This document shows, in pieces, positions 21,385 to 33,204 of a DNA stretch of 64,000 nt; within the stretch, counting starts at the first letter, position 1; each line of letters starts with the position of its first letter. The DNA lies in NCBI GenBank assembly GCA_964017155.1, contig OZ024861.1, positions 29,178,733 to 29,242,732 on the forward strand, written 5' to 3'. The position numbers and the translations under genes are program-made. The stretch comes from Oasisia sp. SBJ-2009. Its lineage: Eukaryota > Annelida > Polychaeta > Sabellida > Siboglinidae. Below the pieces are notes generated by a model that worked only from the letters and a program-made list of their open reading frames with translations, was not told where the DNA came from and ran no database searches.

Positions 21385-21952
21385 TTAAAGGGACACTCCA
21401 GTCAGTGAGAGATTCACAGCTTTTACTTACATCTGTATAAGATATTAATATATTTGTTGTGCATATTAATTGTGCACAAAGATCACTAATAAACAATTAA
21501 TTATAGTACAGCCTGTATAAGTATACCAGAAACACTGCATGTTAGATTCAAGGCACTGCCATCTTAAGACTTATGCACCAGTGATGTAAACCATTTATGT
21601 CACTGGCTCATACACGTACAAATATCCTATGTCTGTCCAATGGTATTTGATGAATCCAGTAAGTCGCAGATTGCTTACATCACTATCACAATTATTAGCG
21701 AACATTCCGCCAATCCTTGCCCTTTTCAACAATGCGCCAGTGACGTAAACGATTTGGCTTACGTCACTGGCGCATACGTCTCAAGATGGCAGTGCCCTGA
21801 ATCTAAAATAGAATGTTTTTGATACCAATAAACTATAACTAATTGTTTATTAACGATATTTATGCACAATTTCTTGGCACAGCCAATATAATATGCATTT
21901 GTAATTGTAAGTTAATACTGTGAACCTCTCACTGACTGGAGTATCCCTTTAA
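21385..21952. mobile_element. Foldback MITE with TTAA target duplication (T2/piggyBac-like ends)
   Basis: A 560-bp element (21389-21948) is flanked by TTAA on both sides. The ends are inverted: AGGGACACTCCAGTCAGTGA on the left, and the complement of TCACTGACTGGAGTATCCCT on the right. Similarity between the arms continues inward for over 200 bp, including the CACTGCCATCTT and CCAGTGAYGTAAAC blocks. The ends read TTAAAGGGA, like the TTAAAGGRR termini of T2-type MITEs. No transposase frame is present, so it is non-autonomous. Confidence 0.8.
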
Positions 21953-24900
21953 GTCGAGTCACAGGATGGAGATGTCACATCTTACAATCAATAAAGAGGA
22001 CTAAAGTTGAATCTTGCATAAAATCTTGAATCTGTTCGATTGAAAAACTCAAAGGTATGCAGATGCATTTGTATATTCCACACGAGCGTTGAGCTCTGTC
22101 GCCCAACTGCCCCGGTTAATAGGTCCATGTTAACAGCGAACCTCGTGTGACTTGCGTAATGAAAGCATGTCGGCATTCTCGCCGTTAATAAGACAATGCA
22201 TGGCTGCCTTGTCTTGTGGGCCGGACAATTGACAGACAGATGAGACAGAAGCGATGACGTGACTCTTGGCTCTGTCCAGCTGATTAGCTAATGAAGCAGT
22301 GAGATGAAGGAGTGGTCACTCTCTCCAGTGTGTGTGTTTTCGGACAGCCAGGAGGCACTTGGTTGGGAATCTGCTAGTGTGAGACACACGAAGAAGATCA
22401 ATTTCATTTAGTGGTCGCCATCCCACTCATAAGCATTTAATGGGCCACTAACCGCTGCAGTGGAGTCTCTTGGTGAGAGATGGGTGTTTCTCGTGGGAAG
22501 ATGTCTGCCGTGTTGATGCTTCATACATCTTCTTGCGTGGTTATGTCAACAACCCGTAACACTGGTTAGCTCGTAAGTGACAGTCGTAGACATCTGTCTC
22601 GAGATAATGGGTGACGTTAAACATCTTTATGAGACAGATTCATAGCTGACATGATGATAGTCGTCCATGAAAGTTTTACGACATGCCGTGGTTGTGTATA
22701 TAAATCTCTGGCTGATGACATAATTAATGTAGAAATGAAAGTGAAAGTAAAGCCAAGAAAAGGGCAGCTCTTTTATAATTATATGATACAATATGAAAGT
22801 ATGTTTGTGTTGCAATTATTATTGCGATAATAAATTTGTACATACAGCTGTACACCTTTTGCATAGTTTGATTTATCAAGATGAATATCACCATTCAGAG
22901 TATAAACGTAACTGAATCTTGACGAGAAATAGAACACTGCTGAGAACAGAAATAATGACATGTTTAAAGATGTGACAATGGTGGGAGAGATGAAAATCGT
23001 AAGAAACTCTTTATAGTTATTTAACGGTGTTAAAATTAATAAATACATTTCCTGTGTTATTGTAATCAGTCCATGTGTGTGGTAACAACTGTGCACTGGG
23101 CAATTGTCCTACAGTGGAGAAATCGGTCTGGTCATGTGAGTTGCGTCTACAAGGTATGACCTGTTGACCGGTGTCTGCCATTTATGTCAACTCCAGTTAC
23201 CTTAACAGAACCGAAGATAGTCTCCCTCCCTGTATTCCAGACGACACACGCTCAGTATGTATACCGTTGCAGAACTAAAGCCCTCGTTATAAGGTTAATG
23301 ACTCCGCAGTGCTCTAGGCCAGTCAGGGGTTGTCTTGCATTTAATCAGTCAGCGATGCTTTGTTGCTCGTGTTGTGAATAGTTTTTGCAAATGTCAATTT
23401 TCAGAACATCACTGCCCAAAGTTATCATATGACTAGTGTCAGAAGGCAAGTTTTTAAATAGAGATTCAAAACCAGCAAATAATAAAAAGGTTTAGTAGAT
23501 GGAAATAACTCGGGTTTCAATACACTGCATTGTGCATTAATGCCACGTTGGTTAGAATGCTAAATGTGTCTGCAAATCTGGTCACATGTATTAGTGTATT
23601 GACGCATGACCCCTCGTTGACTAAATATTAATTAGTAATTACTCTGCATTCATTAGCAACACTGGCAATTTAACCTAAGTGTCTAACAGAGGAATAACAA
23701 ATGTGTTTACCTAACCACTCGAGTCCTCTGTATTGTCACTACTGATGCTTCGCACTTCATCATGATAATTACCAACAGGGAGTGGCTTGTTTTGTGCCCA
23801 AAGGGGAATATTTATTTTGCTTCGTTTAGGAGTCTTTAAAAACTAAATGACTTCAGAGACTGCAAGTCTATATCTTTGAAAGAGTTTGAGAGCCAAGCGG
23901 ATTATGTAATTCAGCCAAGATGGGAAGAAAAACAGCATTGTAAAGAAAGCAATACTTTATAAAAATTATGTTTTTACAAGTGTGCATGCTTTGTGAAAAA
24001 GTATACCACGTTACATGGGGATTATCTGACGTAATTATTCATGTATTGTAACACATGAATAGTGCACATGAGAGAAGACGCTGTCCGATTGCCCTCGAAG
24101 TGTACTAATGTATAGATTGTATAATTATCGAGGGCGTGTGTGACTGCGTGTAATGGCAATTAGGCTGGGAGTGTCAGTGTGAAGATTAACAAGGTCAAAG
24201 AGCATTGTTAATCTATAATTTGTTAATCAATACGTTGTCTGCAAGCCTCCTGGTCAGCATTCTTCAACGACATGAATTTGCAGTGCTAATTTCTCAAGAT
24301 TTTTACATCATGATTGTCACAGGACTTCTGGGGTTAAGGAGGGTTTTTTAAAGGAGAAACCAGTGATCTTGAGAACCCTGAAAGATTATTTTTGCAAGAA
24401 AGATGTCTGGACATGCACTGTTAAAATCTCAAAAGAGAAAAAAATGGTTCGAATTTGAACCTGAATCGTAAGACATAACATGACATAAGGTTTGATATGA
24501 CCCTAAAACCAATAGAATGCTCATCAACGCTGCCTATTTGGCTTGTAATTAGCCCAATCATGTGAAATAACTCAATACACTGTTAGGTTCACACACCATG
24601 GTTAATTATATATCAAATTAGCTAAACCCTTTGGGCACAGTAGGGATCAGGCTTAATGGTGACCTTTTTGGCTAATGGCTCATTGTACCTAGCAAATTAT
24701 TTCTGAAGGATTCAAATGATATAGACACAAATTAAGAAATTGTATAATTGAGTATGAAATTAATACATTTTTCAGAATCTTGAACTAATAGTCTGCAATC
24801 ATCTCTATGTAATATAAATATTATTCTGTAAATAATGTTTTAATCAATCATCCTAGTCCTTTGCTTGTTGTTATATGCTGTAGGACACTGCATATATGAT

Positions 24901-24973
24901 GGGATTGTTTCATAGTGTTTGACTGCCATGTTAAGTGTGTTTTCTACAATTTTCCTTAGCTGCAGAAACTGAT
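21953..24973. other. Non-coding: no feature recognised
   Basis: About 3 kb, intermediate CpG content near 22.0-22.6 kb. Searched for the next USP47 exon (beginning after KPG) without success. Confidence 0.5.
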
Positions 24974-25092
24974 TGTAGTTTGATTGTTCATAGAAACTGG
25001 CCACTGATCATTATGACAAGTGTAGTTTGATTGTTCATAGAAACTGGCCACTGATCAGTATGACAAGTGTAGTTGGATTGTTCATAGAAAGG
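24974..25092. repeat. 47-bp tandem repeat, 2.5 copies
   Basis: Starts at 24974, 25021 and 25068. Unit landmarks are TGTAGTTTGATTGTTCATAG and CCACTGATCA. Confidence 0.88.
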
Positions 25093-25130
25093 CTAATCTC
25101 TGTGTGTGATATCTCTCAGGAATCAAACTC

Positions 25131-25525
25131 ATCTTCAGGTGCTTGTGAAGTCATAGGCACAGCCACTATATATTCAGGTCCTTGTGAAGTCATAGGCACA
25201 GCCACTATATATTTAGGTCCTTGTGAAGTCATAGGCACAGCCACTATATATTCAGGTCCTTGTGAAGTCATAGGCACAGCCACTATATCTTTAGGCCCTT
25301 GTGAAGTCATAGGCACAGCCACTATATATTCAGGTCCTTGTGAAGTCATAAGCACAGCCACTATATATTCAGGTCCTTGTGAAGTCATAGGCACAGCCAC
25401 TATATCTTTAGGTCCTTGTGAAGTCATAGGCACAGCCACTATATATTTAGGTCCTTGTGAAGTCATAGGCACAGCCACTATATCTTTAGGTCCTTGCGAA
25501 GTCATAGGCACAGCCACTGTATCCT
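25131..25525. repeat. 39-bp minisatellite, about 10 copies
   Basis: Unit landmarks are GGTCCTTGTGAAGTCATAGG and CACAGCCACTATAT. The period is a multiple of three, so a 13-residue repeat is open on each strand (GPCEVIGTATIYS on +, VPMTSQGPKYIVA on -). There is no supporting coding context. Confidence 0.93.
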
Positions 25526-26454
25526 GTTTTTGTCAAGTGCTTTTTATTTTATCACCCGCACGGCATCTCACACATACATGCTAGATCAATTTAGTTAGAT
25601 GACAAGAAGTAAAAAAAATGTGATGCATTTAAAAAGGTGTGTCTAAATCAAAGTTTCCAAATGTCAGTAAACAAGAAACCAATGTACAATGTATTTCTTC
25701 TGGCAGACGTCAGTGGAGACACATCTCACTGCCACTGCAGATGACCTGAACTGAAACCAGATCGTTCTCAGTGTCCAATACATTTCAAGTGAGGCTGCAA
25801 TAAATTGCACTGTGGCTGAAGTGAACTGTTGGAGCAGGGGTTTAAAATAGACGTCATCCTGCTGAGAAACTCCTCATTGCCGGCTGAGAAATTATATAGA
25901 GAAGCCATTAGCCATGGCTCTTGATTAAGTCAGATAACCTGTAGTCTTCTCATGTTATAGTCTTGATTGGATGTCTTCAAGAGTCTCATCTTTCTCCAGT
26001 GTAGGATCAATAGTCCTTTAACGTTTCGCCATGGAAAAGAACATGTTGTGGTGTTATCCGAGGGTATATAGTGACCTTGTAATGCATAATTATTCAGTAA
26101 ACATACATTTTATTCGACAAATTGTTAGTTAATGTTTATCTGGGAAAAGAAGTTGTACACAAACAAACAGACACAAAGAATGTGTCGACTAAATTTAATA
26201 CATCTATGTGTATTTACTGAATAATTATGTTTTGAACATTCTGGAAATCAAGAAATTGGGCCAGTGACCCCACCTAGTGGGAGAAAGCGAAGAAGAAGAA
26301 TTATGTTTTGTATTGTATATAAAATATGACTTCATGTATGTATATACATATTATACAGTGTATATCGGTATTGTTTCTATAATGTTAGCAGCTGTGCAAA
26401 CATCTGGGACTTGTGTAGCTGGAATGATGATTGTGTTGTTTTGTCTACTGGAAT
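25526..26454. other. Non-coding: no feature recognised
   Basis: Sequence between the 39-bp and 19-bp minisatellites. Confidence 0.5.
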
Positions 26455-27360
26455 CTGTTCAGGCAGTGGGTGTCTGTTCAGGCAGTGGGTGTCTGTTCAG
26501 GCAGTGGGTGTCTGTTCAGGCAGGTGGTGTCTGTTCAGGCAGTGGGAGTCTGTTCAGGCAGTGGGAGTCTGTTCAGGCAGTGGGTGTCTGTTCAGGCAGT
26601 GGGTGTCTGTTCAGGCAGGTGGTGTCTGTTCAGGCAGTGGGAGTCTGTTCAGGCAGTGGGAGTCTGTTCAGGCAGTGGGTGTCTGTTCAGGCAGGTGGTG
26701 TCTGTTCAGGCAGTGGGAGTCTGTTCAGGCAGTGGGTGTCTGTTCAGGCAGTGGGAGTCTGTTCTGGCAGTGGGAGTCTGTTCAGGCAGTGGGTGTCTGT
26801 TCAGGCAGTGGGAGTCTGTTCTGGCAGTGGGTGTCTGTTCAGGCAGTGGGTGTCTGTTCAGGCAGGTGGTGTCTGTTCAGGCAGGTGGTGTCTGTTCAGG
26901 CAGTGGGAGTCTGTTCAGGCAGTGGGTGTCTGTTCAGGCAGTGGGTGTCTGTTCAGGCAGGTGGTGTCTGTTCTGGCAGTGGGTGTCTGTTCAGGCAGTG
27001 GGAGTCTGTTCAGGCAGTGGGTGTCTGTTCAGGCAGGTGGTGTCTGTTCAGGCAGTGGGTGTCTGTTCAGGCAGGTGGTGTCTGTTCAGGCAGTGGGTGT
27101 CTGTTCAGGCAGCCGGTGTCTGTTCAGGCAGCCAGTGTCTGTTCAGGCAGCCGGTGTCCGTTCAGGCAGCCGGTGTCTGTTCAGGGTTCAGGCAGCCGGT
27201 GTCCGCTCAGGCAGCCGGTGTCCGCTCAGGCAGCCGGTGTCCGCTCAGGCAGCCGGTGTCCGCTCAGGCAGCCGGTGTCCGCTCAGGCAGCCGGTGTCCG
27301 TTCAGGCAGCCGGTGTCCGCTCAGGCAGCCGGTGTCCATTCAGGCAGCCAGTGTCTCTTC
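26455..27360. repeat. 19-bp minisatellite, about 47 copies
   Basis: Unit CAGGCAGTGGGTGTCTGTT, with variants CAGGCAGGTGGTGTCTGTT and, in the right third, CAGGCAGCCGGTGTCCGCT. As 19 leaves remainder 1 on division by 3, the same 19-residue peptide repeat appears in all three + frames. The three 320-380-residue frames here are artefacts. Confidence 0.94.
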
Positions 27361-27844
27361 GACTTATTGGTCGTTCGGTCAGACAGGTGAATACTATTCA
27401 TCACCACATCGACTTGTTATAGGGGACACTAATTAATTTAATAGGTGCCTAATTAATTTAATAGATGCCTAATTGATAAATGCAATCAGGTAGTTCAGAC
27501 AATCAGCGCAGCCCAGAGCATTTGATTGAGATCCACAGGGAGGTGACTTTCCCTGACAGTGCACGCGTGGCATGCGAGCACGCATGCCTGCGTTATTGGA
27601 ATGCAGTCGGCCAGGAAGTGGGCAAGTGCAGGTAGAGGCCGTGGTGCTGTGGTTGGCATGTTAGTTTAACCTCCAGGCCAGCAGCGAGTTGGGGGCATGT
27701 AGTCAGGCTGATGGGGCAAGTCAACACTGCCTTGTCTTGTCCCCTTGCTACACTGAGTCTCACTACAGTCTCCACTGGTACTGCAGTCAGGCTCTCTCCC
27801 CTCCCTATTCCCTCAACTTTCTTCTTCCCTCCCTCTGCCTTCTC

Positions 27845-28044
27845 NNNNNNNNNNNNNNNNNNNNNNNNNNNNNNNNNNNNNNNNNNNNNNNNNNNNNNNN
27901 NNNNNNNNNNNNNNNNNNNNNNNNNNNNNNNNNNNNNNNNNNNNNNNNNNNNNNNNNNNNNNNNNNNNNNNNNNNNNNNNNNNNNNNNNNNNNNNNNNNN
28001 NNNNNNNNNNNNNNNNNNNNNNNNNNNNNNNNNNNNNNNNNNNN
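27845..28044. other. Assembly gap, 200 N
   Basis: Exactly 200 undetermined bases, probably a fixed-size scaffold gap. The left edge is pyrimidine-rich low-complexity sequence. A missing USP47 exon could lie here. Confidence 0.98.
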
Positions 28045-28521
28045 TAACATAACCACTGGGTAGGTCAGATCACAGGTTGTTATTAAAATAGTTGTTTATG
28101 ACCAGCTGTGGCCATTGGTCGAATGACCATAGGGACAGTATCGTGGGGCACTGGTCTCTGGATGTATGTCATTTAGTAACCCTTGAGACGGGAAATAGCT
28201 ATTCACATTGCTAACATAACTGTGTAGATTACCCCTAGTTTGTTCACATAGGAAAAGGTAAAATAAATGTGTTGTAGGTGCTAGCAGTGTAGATATGTTT
28301 ACAACAAACGTGACATATCTCGTATAAAAGCAGGTTAAATTCTGATGGATATCTTTGATAAGCAATAACTCCTTGCCAGTTACAATCTGGAACTTACTAG
28401 GTTTGGTATTTAAATTGTGTCTTCTGTCTTATAATAAAATTATAATAAAATATGCAGTGGTGTTTCTCTGTCTGACAGAGGGAGATATGCAGTTTTAGAG
28501 AAGGTGTGATCTCCAGATGGT

Positions 28522-28670
28522 ATCTCTCTCTCTCTCTTTCTCTTTCTCTTTCTCTTTCTCTTTCTCTTTCTCTTTCTCTTTCTCTTTCTCTTTCTCTTTC
28601 TCTTTCTCTTTCTCTTTCTCTTTCTCTTTCTCTTTCTCTTCTCTTTCTCTTTCTCTTTCTCTTTCTCTTT

Positions 28671-28736
<66 letters not shown>

Positions 28737-28895
28737 GTCTCTCCCTTTCTCCCTTTCTCCCTTTCTCCCTCTCTCCCTCTCCCTCTCTCCCTCTCTCTCC
28801 CTTTCACCCTATGCCTCCTCCCCCTCTTCTCTCTTCCACTCTCCCCCTCTCCATCCCCTTCCCTCCTCCCCTCCCACCCTCCCTCCCTCTTTCTC
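28522..28895. repeat. (TTTCTC)n-(TC)n compound array and CT-rich flank
   Basis: A hexamer TTTCTC array (to about 28676) is followed by a (TC)n dinucleotide run (to about 28732) and decayed TCCC-rich sequence. Confidence 0.92.
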
Positions 28896-30609
28896 TGGAA
28901 TTGTATTCTTGCAGCTGCATGCATGTTGATAACCACTCCGAAAGCGTTGTGTAGTGTGGTGCAAATCCTGGTGAAAAAAGCTCTTTAATGTGATTCTCTG
29001 AATTCAGGAGAGGTGCCATGTGTATTTACATGTTGTTAATATTGATAGCCGACGTTGTGATATAGCCGCTTGTGGCCATCATGCCCAGCATCATGTGGTG
29101 ACATTTGTGAGAGCCTATTAAGCGGTTGTTCCTTTGTGGACATTGTGGTATGCTGGGAGGTGTGAGCAGTCACACACTCTCACTCGCACACACGTGGTGA
29201 TTGTCATGTTTTGCAGCGAGGCAATAGTCCCAGAAGTAAGCTGTCACTTCCCGTTCATGACAACTAGTAGTGTGTTTAACTGTTGTCACAGGGACCACCG
29301 TACCGCACCAGTCTAACTGAGAAACCAGGCAGTGTGCTTGCGATGTCCCACGTCGCATCAATCACTGGCCTGCCCAGTTGCTGTCAGTGGTGTGCAGAAA
29401 CAAGCCTGCTAATAAGGCGTTAATGTAGAGTGTAATTATTGTTATTGGCAATACAAGAGTTTCTTAGAATAAGTGTAGGTGGTAGTCACACTGGAATAAC
29501 CTTCCCACATTCAGTGTTAAGTTGACTAGTTTTACTATAAATCTGTTTCCGTGTTGTGGTTTCTGTTTTATGATATATGATTTGACATTGTAATGAGAGA
29601 TCTATTCATAAGCATTGGTGTTTACAGATGTACGCATGTAAGCTTGCATACTGCATGAAGAGACAGATTATTTTGCTCTGAAACAAACAGCGTTCTGTCC
29701 AATGTTCATTTTCATCGACAACTGACATTATGCAGTGTTATCCTGAGTTGTAACCTATCTTTCAATAATGGTTGAAATGTCAGTTCTACTCTTTAAATTA
29801 AGTATTACACTGAACCTCAGGCAAGTTACTTTGCCATTCACTGGTATTGTACGTATAATGCCAACATGGGAAACGACTAATTTAATTTTATCACATCCGT
29901 CAAAGTTCAGGTATAGCTTCAGGCTGGTCAGTTGGATGTCAACGTCAGGTGGTGTATTTGCGCCGCCCTCGGTGGTGATGGTGGTGCCATCGAAGGTAAT
30001 ACCACCGACATCCAACCTCCATCAATCTCCCAGCTGTGAACGTGCCACACGAAACCTTTTGGCCTGATGCAATAAACATGCGAATTATGCCTCGATTGTT
30101 TCGCCACTCAACCACAGGCCTGTTGTGGGGATTGGATATTGTGGCGTCCCTGTCCTTGTAATAGATGGCCATGGCGTCTCCTGGTGGGTCCAAGGCTGGG
30201 ACAGGTGTTGCAGCTAAGTGCAGCGATTACAGGGTCTGACGCTGAAGCAACTGAACGTTGACGGATGTTGGCTGACAAATGAAACATTAGCACCATTAGC
30301 TCTTCCTTCCTGTCACAGGGACTCTGACGTCAGTCGTGTCCCCTTGGGGACATCCTTCCTGTTCAAGTGCACCACACAGCTCAAGACCTGGCAGTTTCTG
30401 ACCAATATTCTCAGGATTATTATTGGCGTTCACAGTAAGGAGCATATATATTCGGACAACTTAAAATTATAAAATTGCCAGTTTTCTGAAAACATTTAAC
30501 ATAGAGTACACACAAAATATTTTGGTGTCCAAAAGCATTCAGTGTAGGAACTGGTAATGAGGGAAAACATCAGCTTTGAGTCCGTGGGCCTTTCACAAGC
30601 AGTTTCCTA
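28896..30609. other. Mostly unassigned, with two weak coding-like traces
   Basis: The - strand of 29760-30200 holds two adjoining frames of coherent-looking sequence, and 30319-30434 (+) looks like an exon by its splice signals. Neither was identified; both are described as findings. Confidence 0.35.
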
Positions 30610-30744
30610 TATATGTATGTATATATATATATATAGATATATAATGTATATGTATATATAATGTATATATATACATTATATATGTATATATATATATATA
30701 TAATATATATAAACATATATATATATATATGTATGTATATATAC

Positions 30745-30811
<67 letters not shown>

Positions 30812-30860
30812 TGCACACCTACATATATATATATATATATATACATACAAATCATGCTAC

Positions 30861-30914
<54 letters not shown>

Positions 30915-30915
30915 G
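30610..30915. repeat. (AT)n-rich compound microsatellite
   Basis: Several long AT runs separated by short ACAC/CATG segments. TATATAC and TGTATAT variants are interspersed. Confidence 0.92.
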
Positions 30916-33204
30916 TAGCATGCTTTGTTTAAATTGCCGTACAGCTCCCCCGCCGAAGAAAACATTCGTATTACACAACTTGAAACTGTTAAATGTGTTT
31001 AATGTGGCCAGGTCACTTACAAATATACGTGTTACTTATTGGAAAACTATTTGCGTCAGTGGCGTGACTTCTTGGCTACGTGGGGAGACTTCTAAATGAG
31101 AACGATTCACTATCAAATGGCTCACAACAGGTGCCAAGCGACGTGACACCGTTTTAACAATGCATGACGTGATATTTACACGGGCGTCCTAATAGACTTT
31201 TTCAAAGAAAACCACAATGAATACCTTCCAAGCTGTTTGCTCACGTTCAGTGGCGCTTGTTACCAGGAACGACATTGCGCGAGTAAAATCACAGACTTTA
31301 TGTAATTTCCGTCGCAACAATTTCTGCAATACGTGTATTGCTAGTTCTTTTCCGATCGTGTCTATTCATTACATTAACAGAAAAAGCACCTGATTGTAAG
31401 TGAAAGAAAGCACGCAAGTGCAGCCAATTGTCTTCAAATAGCTTTATGTTCTCCGCATGGTAACGTAATGGATAGATAGGCAAATGGAGATTTCGTAGAC
31501 TTTCTCGAGATCGCAATGCGATATGGCACGGCGACAGTTTGAGTTCACAGATGACACTGAACAGTCATTGACGCATTCTCGTGAGAATAACGAGCCTAGT
31601 CTGCGTCAAAGGGACATGTACAGTTAGACACCGGGGGCAACATGTTGGCCGTTCTCAGAGCGGACACACGACAAGCGACACACTTGAAAATACAGTTAAT
31701 CACCTCGTGAAAGGAGTGGGCGACATCCGCAGCGGTTCCATTGTTAGTCTGCAGAAGACGGGGACGATCCATCAGCCATCGCCAGATGCAGAATACGCCG
31801 CATTCGTCATTACCATTAACTGACCAGACCAAAGTGATTACGCCTGGCAAGAATGGTCGTCAATAGTTGCGTCCTTCGGGGGAAGGCATTTTCGCGTCGC
31901 TCAGCTAAATCACTGCCGGTTTGGAAGAGGGATGGGAAGGGAAGCGACTGGCAAGAGGTGATGTGGCGCAATCAGAGGAAGACACACGGCCGTCGCATCT
32001 GTCATCGCGACCTACAGACGGACGGTCATCCGGAACCGGAGACCAATATTCGACATTCAGCAACCAGAAGCGAAAGAAAGGCGCGCGTGACGCGGAGAAT
32101 GTTGCGTTTGACGCGAGTGTGACCTCGCGCGTCAAGTCCGTCGTGTGGTCATTACTGAAGCAGGGGCGGCCACCACTCACGGTCAGCTGAAGAATGTCCA
32201 TTAGTCGCCGGCAGGACAAAGACAACTGTTAATGATATTTCCCTCTCACGGCACGTGGATGTGATCACCTTCAGCGCCGCGCCCACGGAACACCCCGCAC
32301 TGGGAGATATGACAACTCAGTGGGAGACCGTCGTTGACGTGCGAGTTTGTTTGTGACATCTCCAAGGCCGCTGCTATGGGCAACGTCGGCGACTATTGTC
32401 GCTGGTGATTACTCGTGTCCCTTATGTGGACAGCGTATTTCACGCAGACACGATCATCCGGCCAAATATTACGCTTTGTGCAGCTCCGCTCACTAATTTC
32501 ATCGTTCGTGTTTAACCGTTCATATTTCAGTTATACTTTTGTGCTCTCGTCTCATATCAGTGAAGCTTTTGAAATTTGCGAAAGCGTACACGTTATTGTT
32601 ATACATCAATGAAATGCACACCGGTCAAGCCCGAACTGAATAGCGTGGACCCGTTTCAGTTTCGCTTCCGGCACAGCGACGAGTATCTAACGACGGATAC
32701 TGGTTTACCCGTTGAACAAACACAGAGAGTCGTAGAGTTGCGAAAATCGTTTAGTCATTTAATTGATCACCGAGCTGCTGCAGAACGTTTCAAAACCGAT
32801 GATCACAACGACCCATAATAATGAATGTCGTAGTCATTAATCGGCGGCATGATCAGTCTTTCGTTGCTTTGATATCGATATGCTTTGCTTGACATTTCTG
32901 ATCGAAAGCGTGTAATGATTTTCGAAGCATCAAAGTCCGTGACGCAACGCAACGCCACGCCACAGTATAAGCACATATAACTTGTGTATTTGGACAGAGG
33001 AAACAATTACAAATTACATTAGTCACATTCACATACCCAACCAAATCCGTGACTGTTATTAGAAGCGCACGTGTAGTTTTACCTTAGTCCTCTGTCTTTA
33101 CGCTTCAAATTCCTAATGGTTTGTGCTCGTAGTTACGATTTATACACAGTAGATGAGAGAAAATACCTATGAAGGACACGGTCGTGCGTTGATCGGTGTG
33201 CGAG
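30916..33204. other. CpG-rich intergenic sequence 3' of the GPCR
   Basis: Abrupt rise in CpG from about 31.0 kb. Several overlapping short frames on both strands at 31.5-32.3 kb reflect base composition. No poly(A) signal for the GPCR was recognised. Confidence 0.5.

Noticed and set aside
25692..25756. Exon-like segment after TTCTTCTGGCAG
   Set aside because: Stops after about 15 codons and does not match USP47.
26277..27436. Three + frames of 319-381 codons
   Set aside because: Artefacts of the 19-bp minisatellite.
27689..28063. Frames crossing the N gap
   Set aside because: They consist mainly of undetermined bases.
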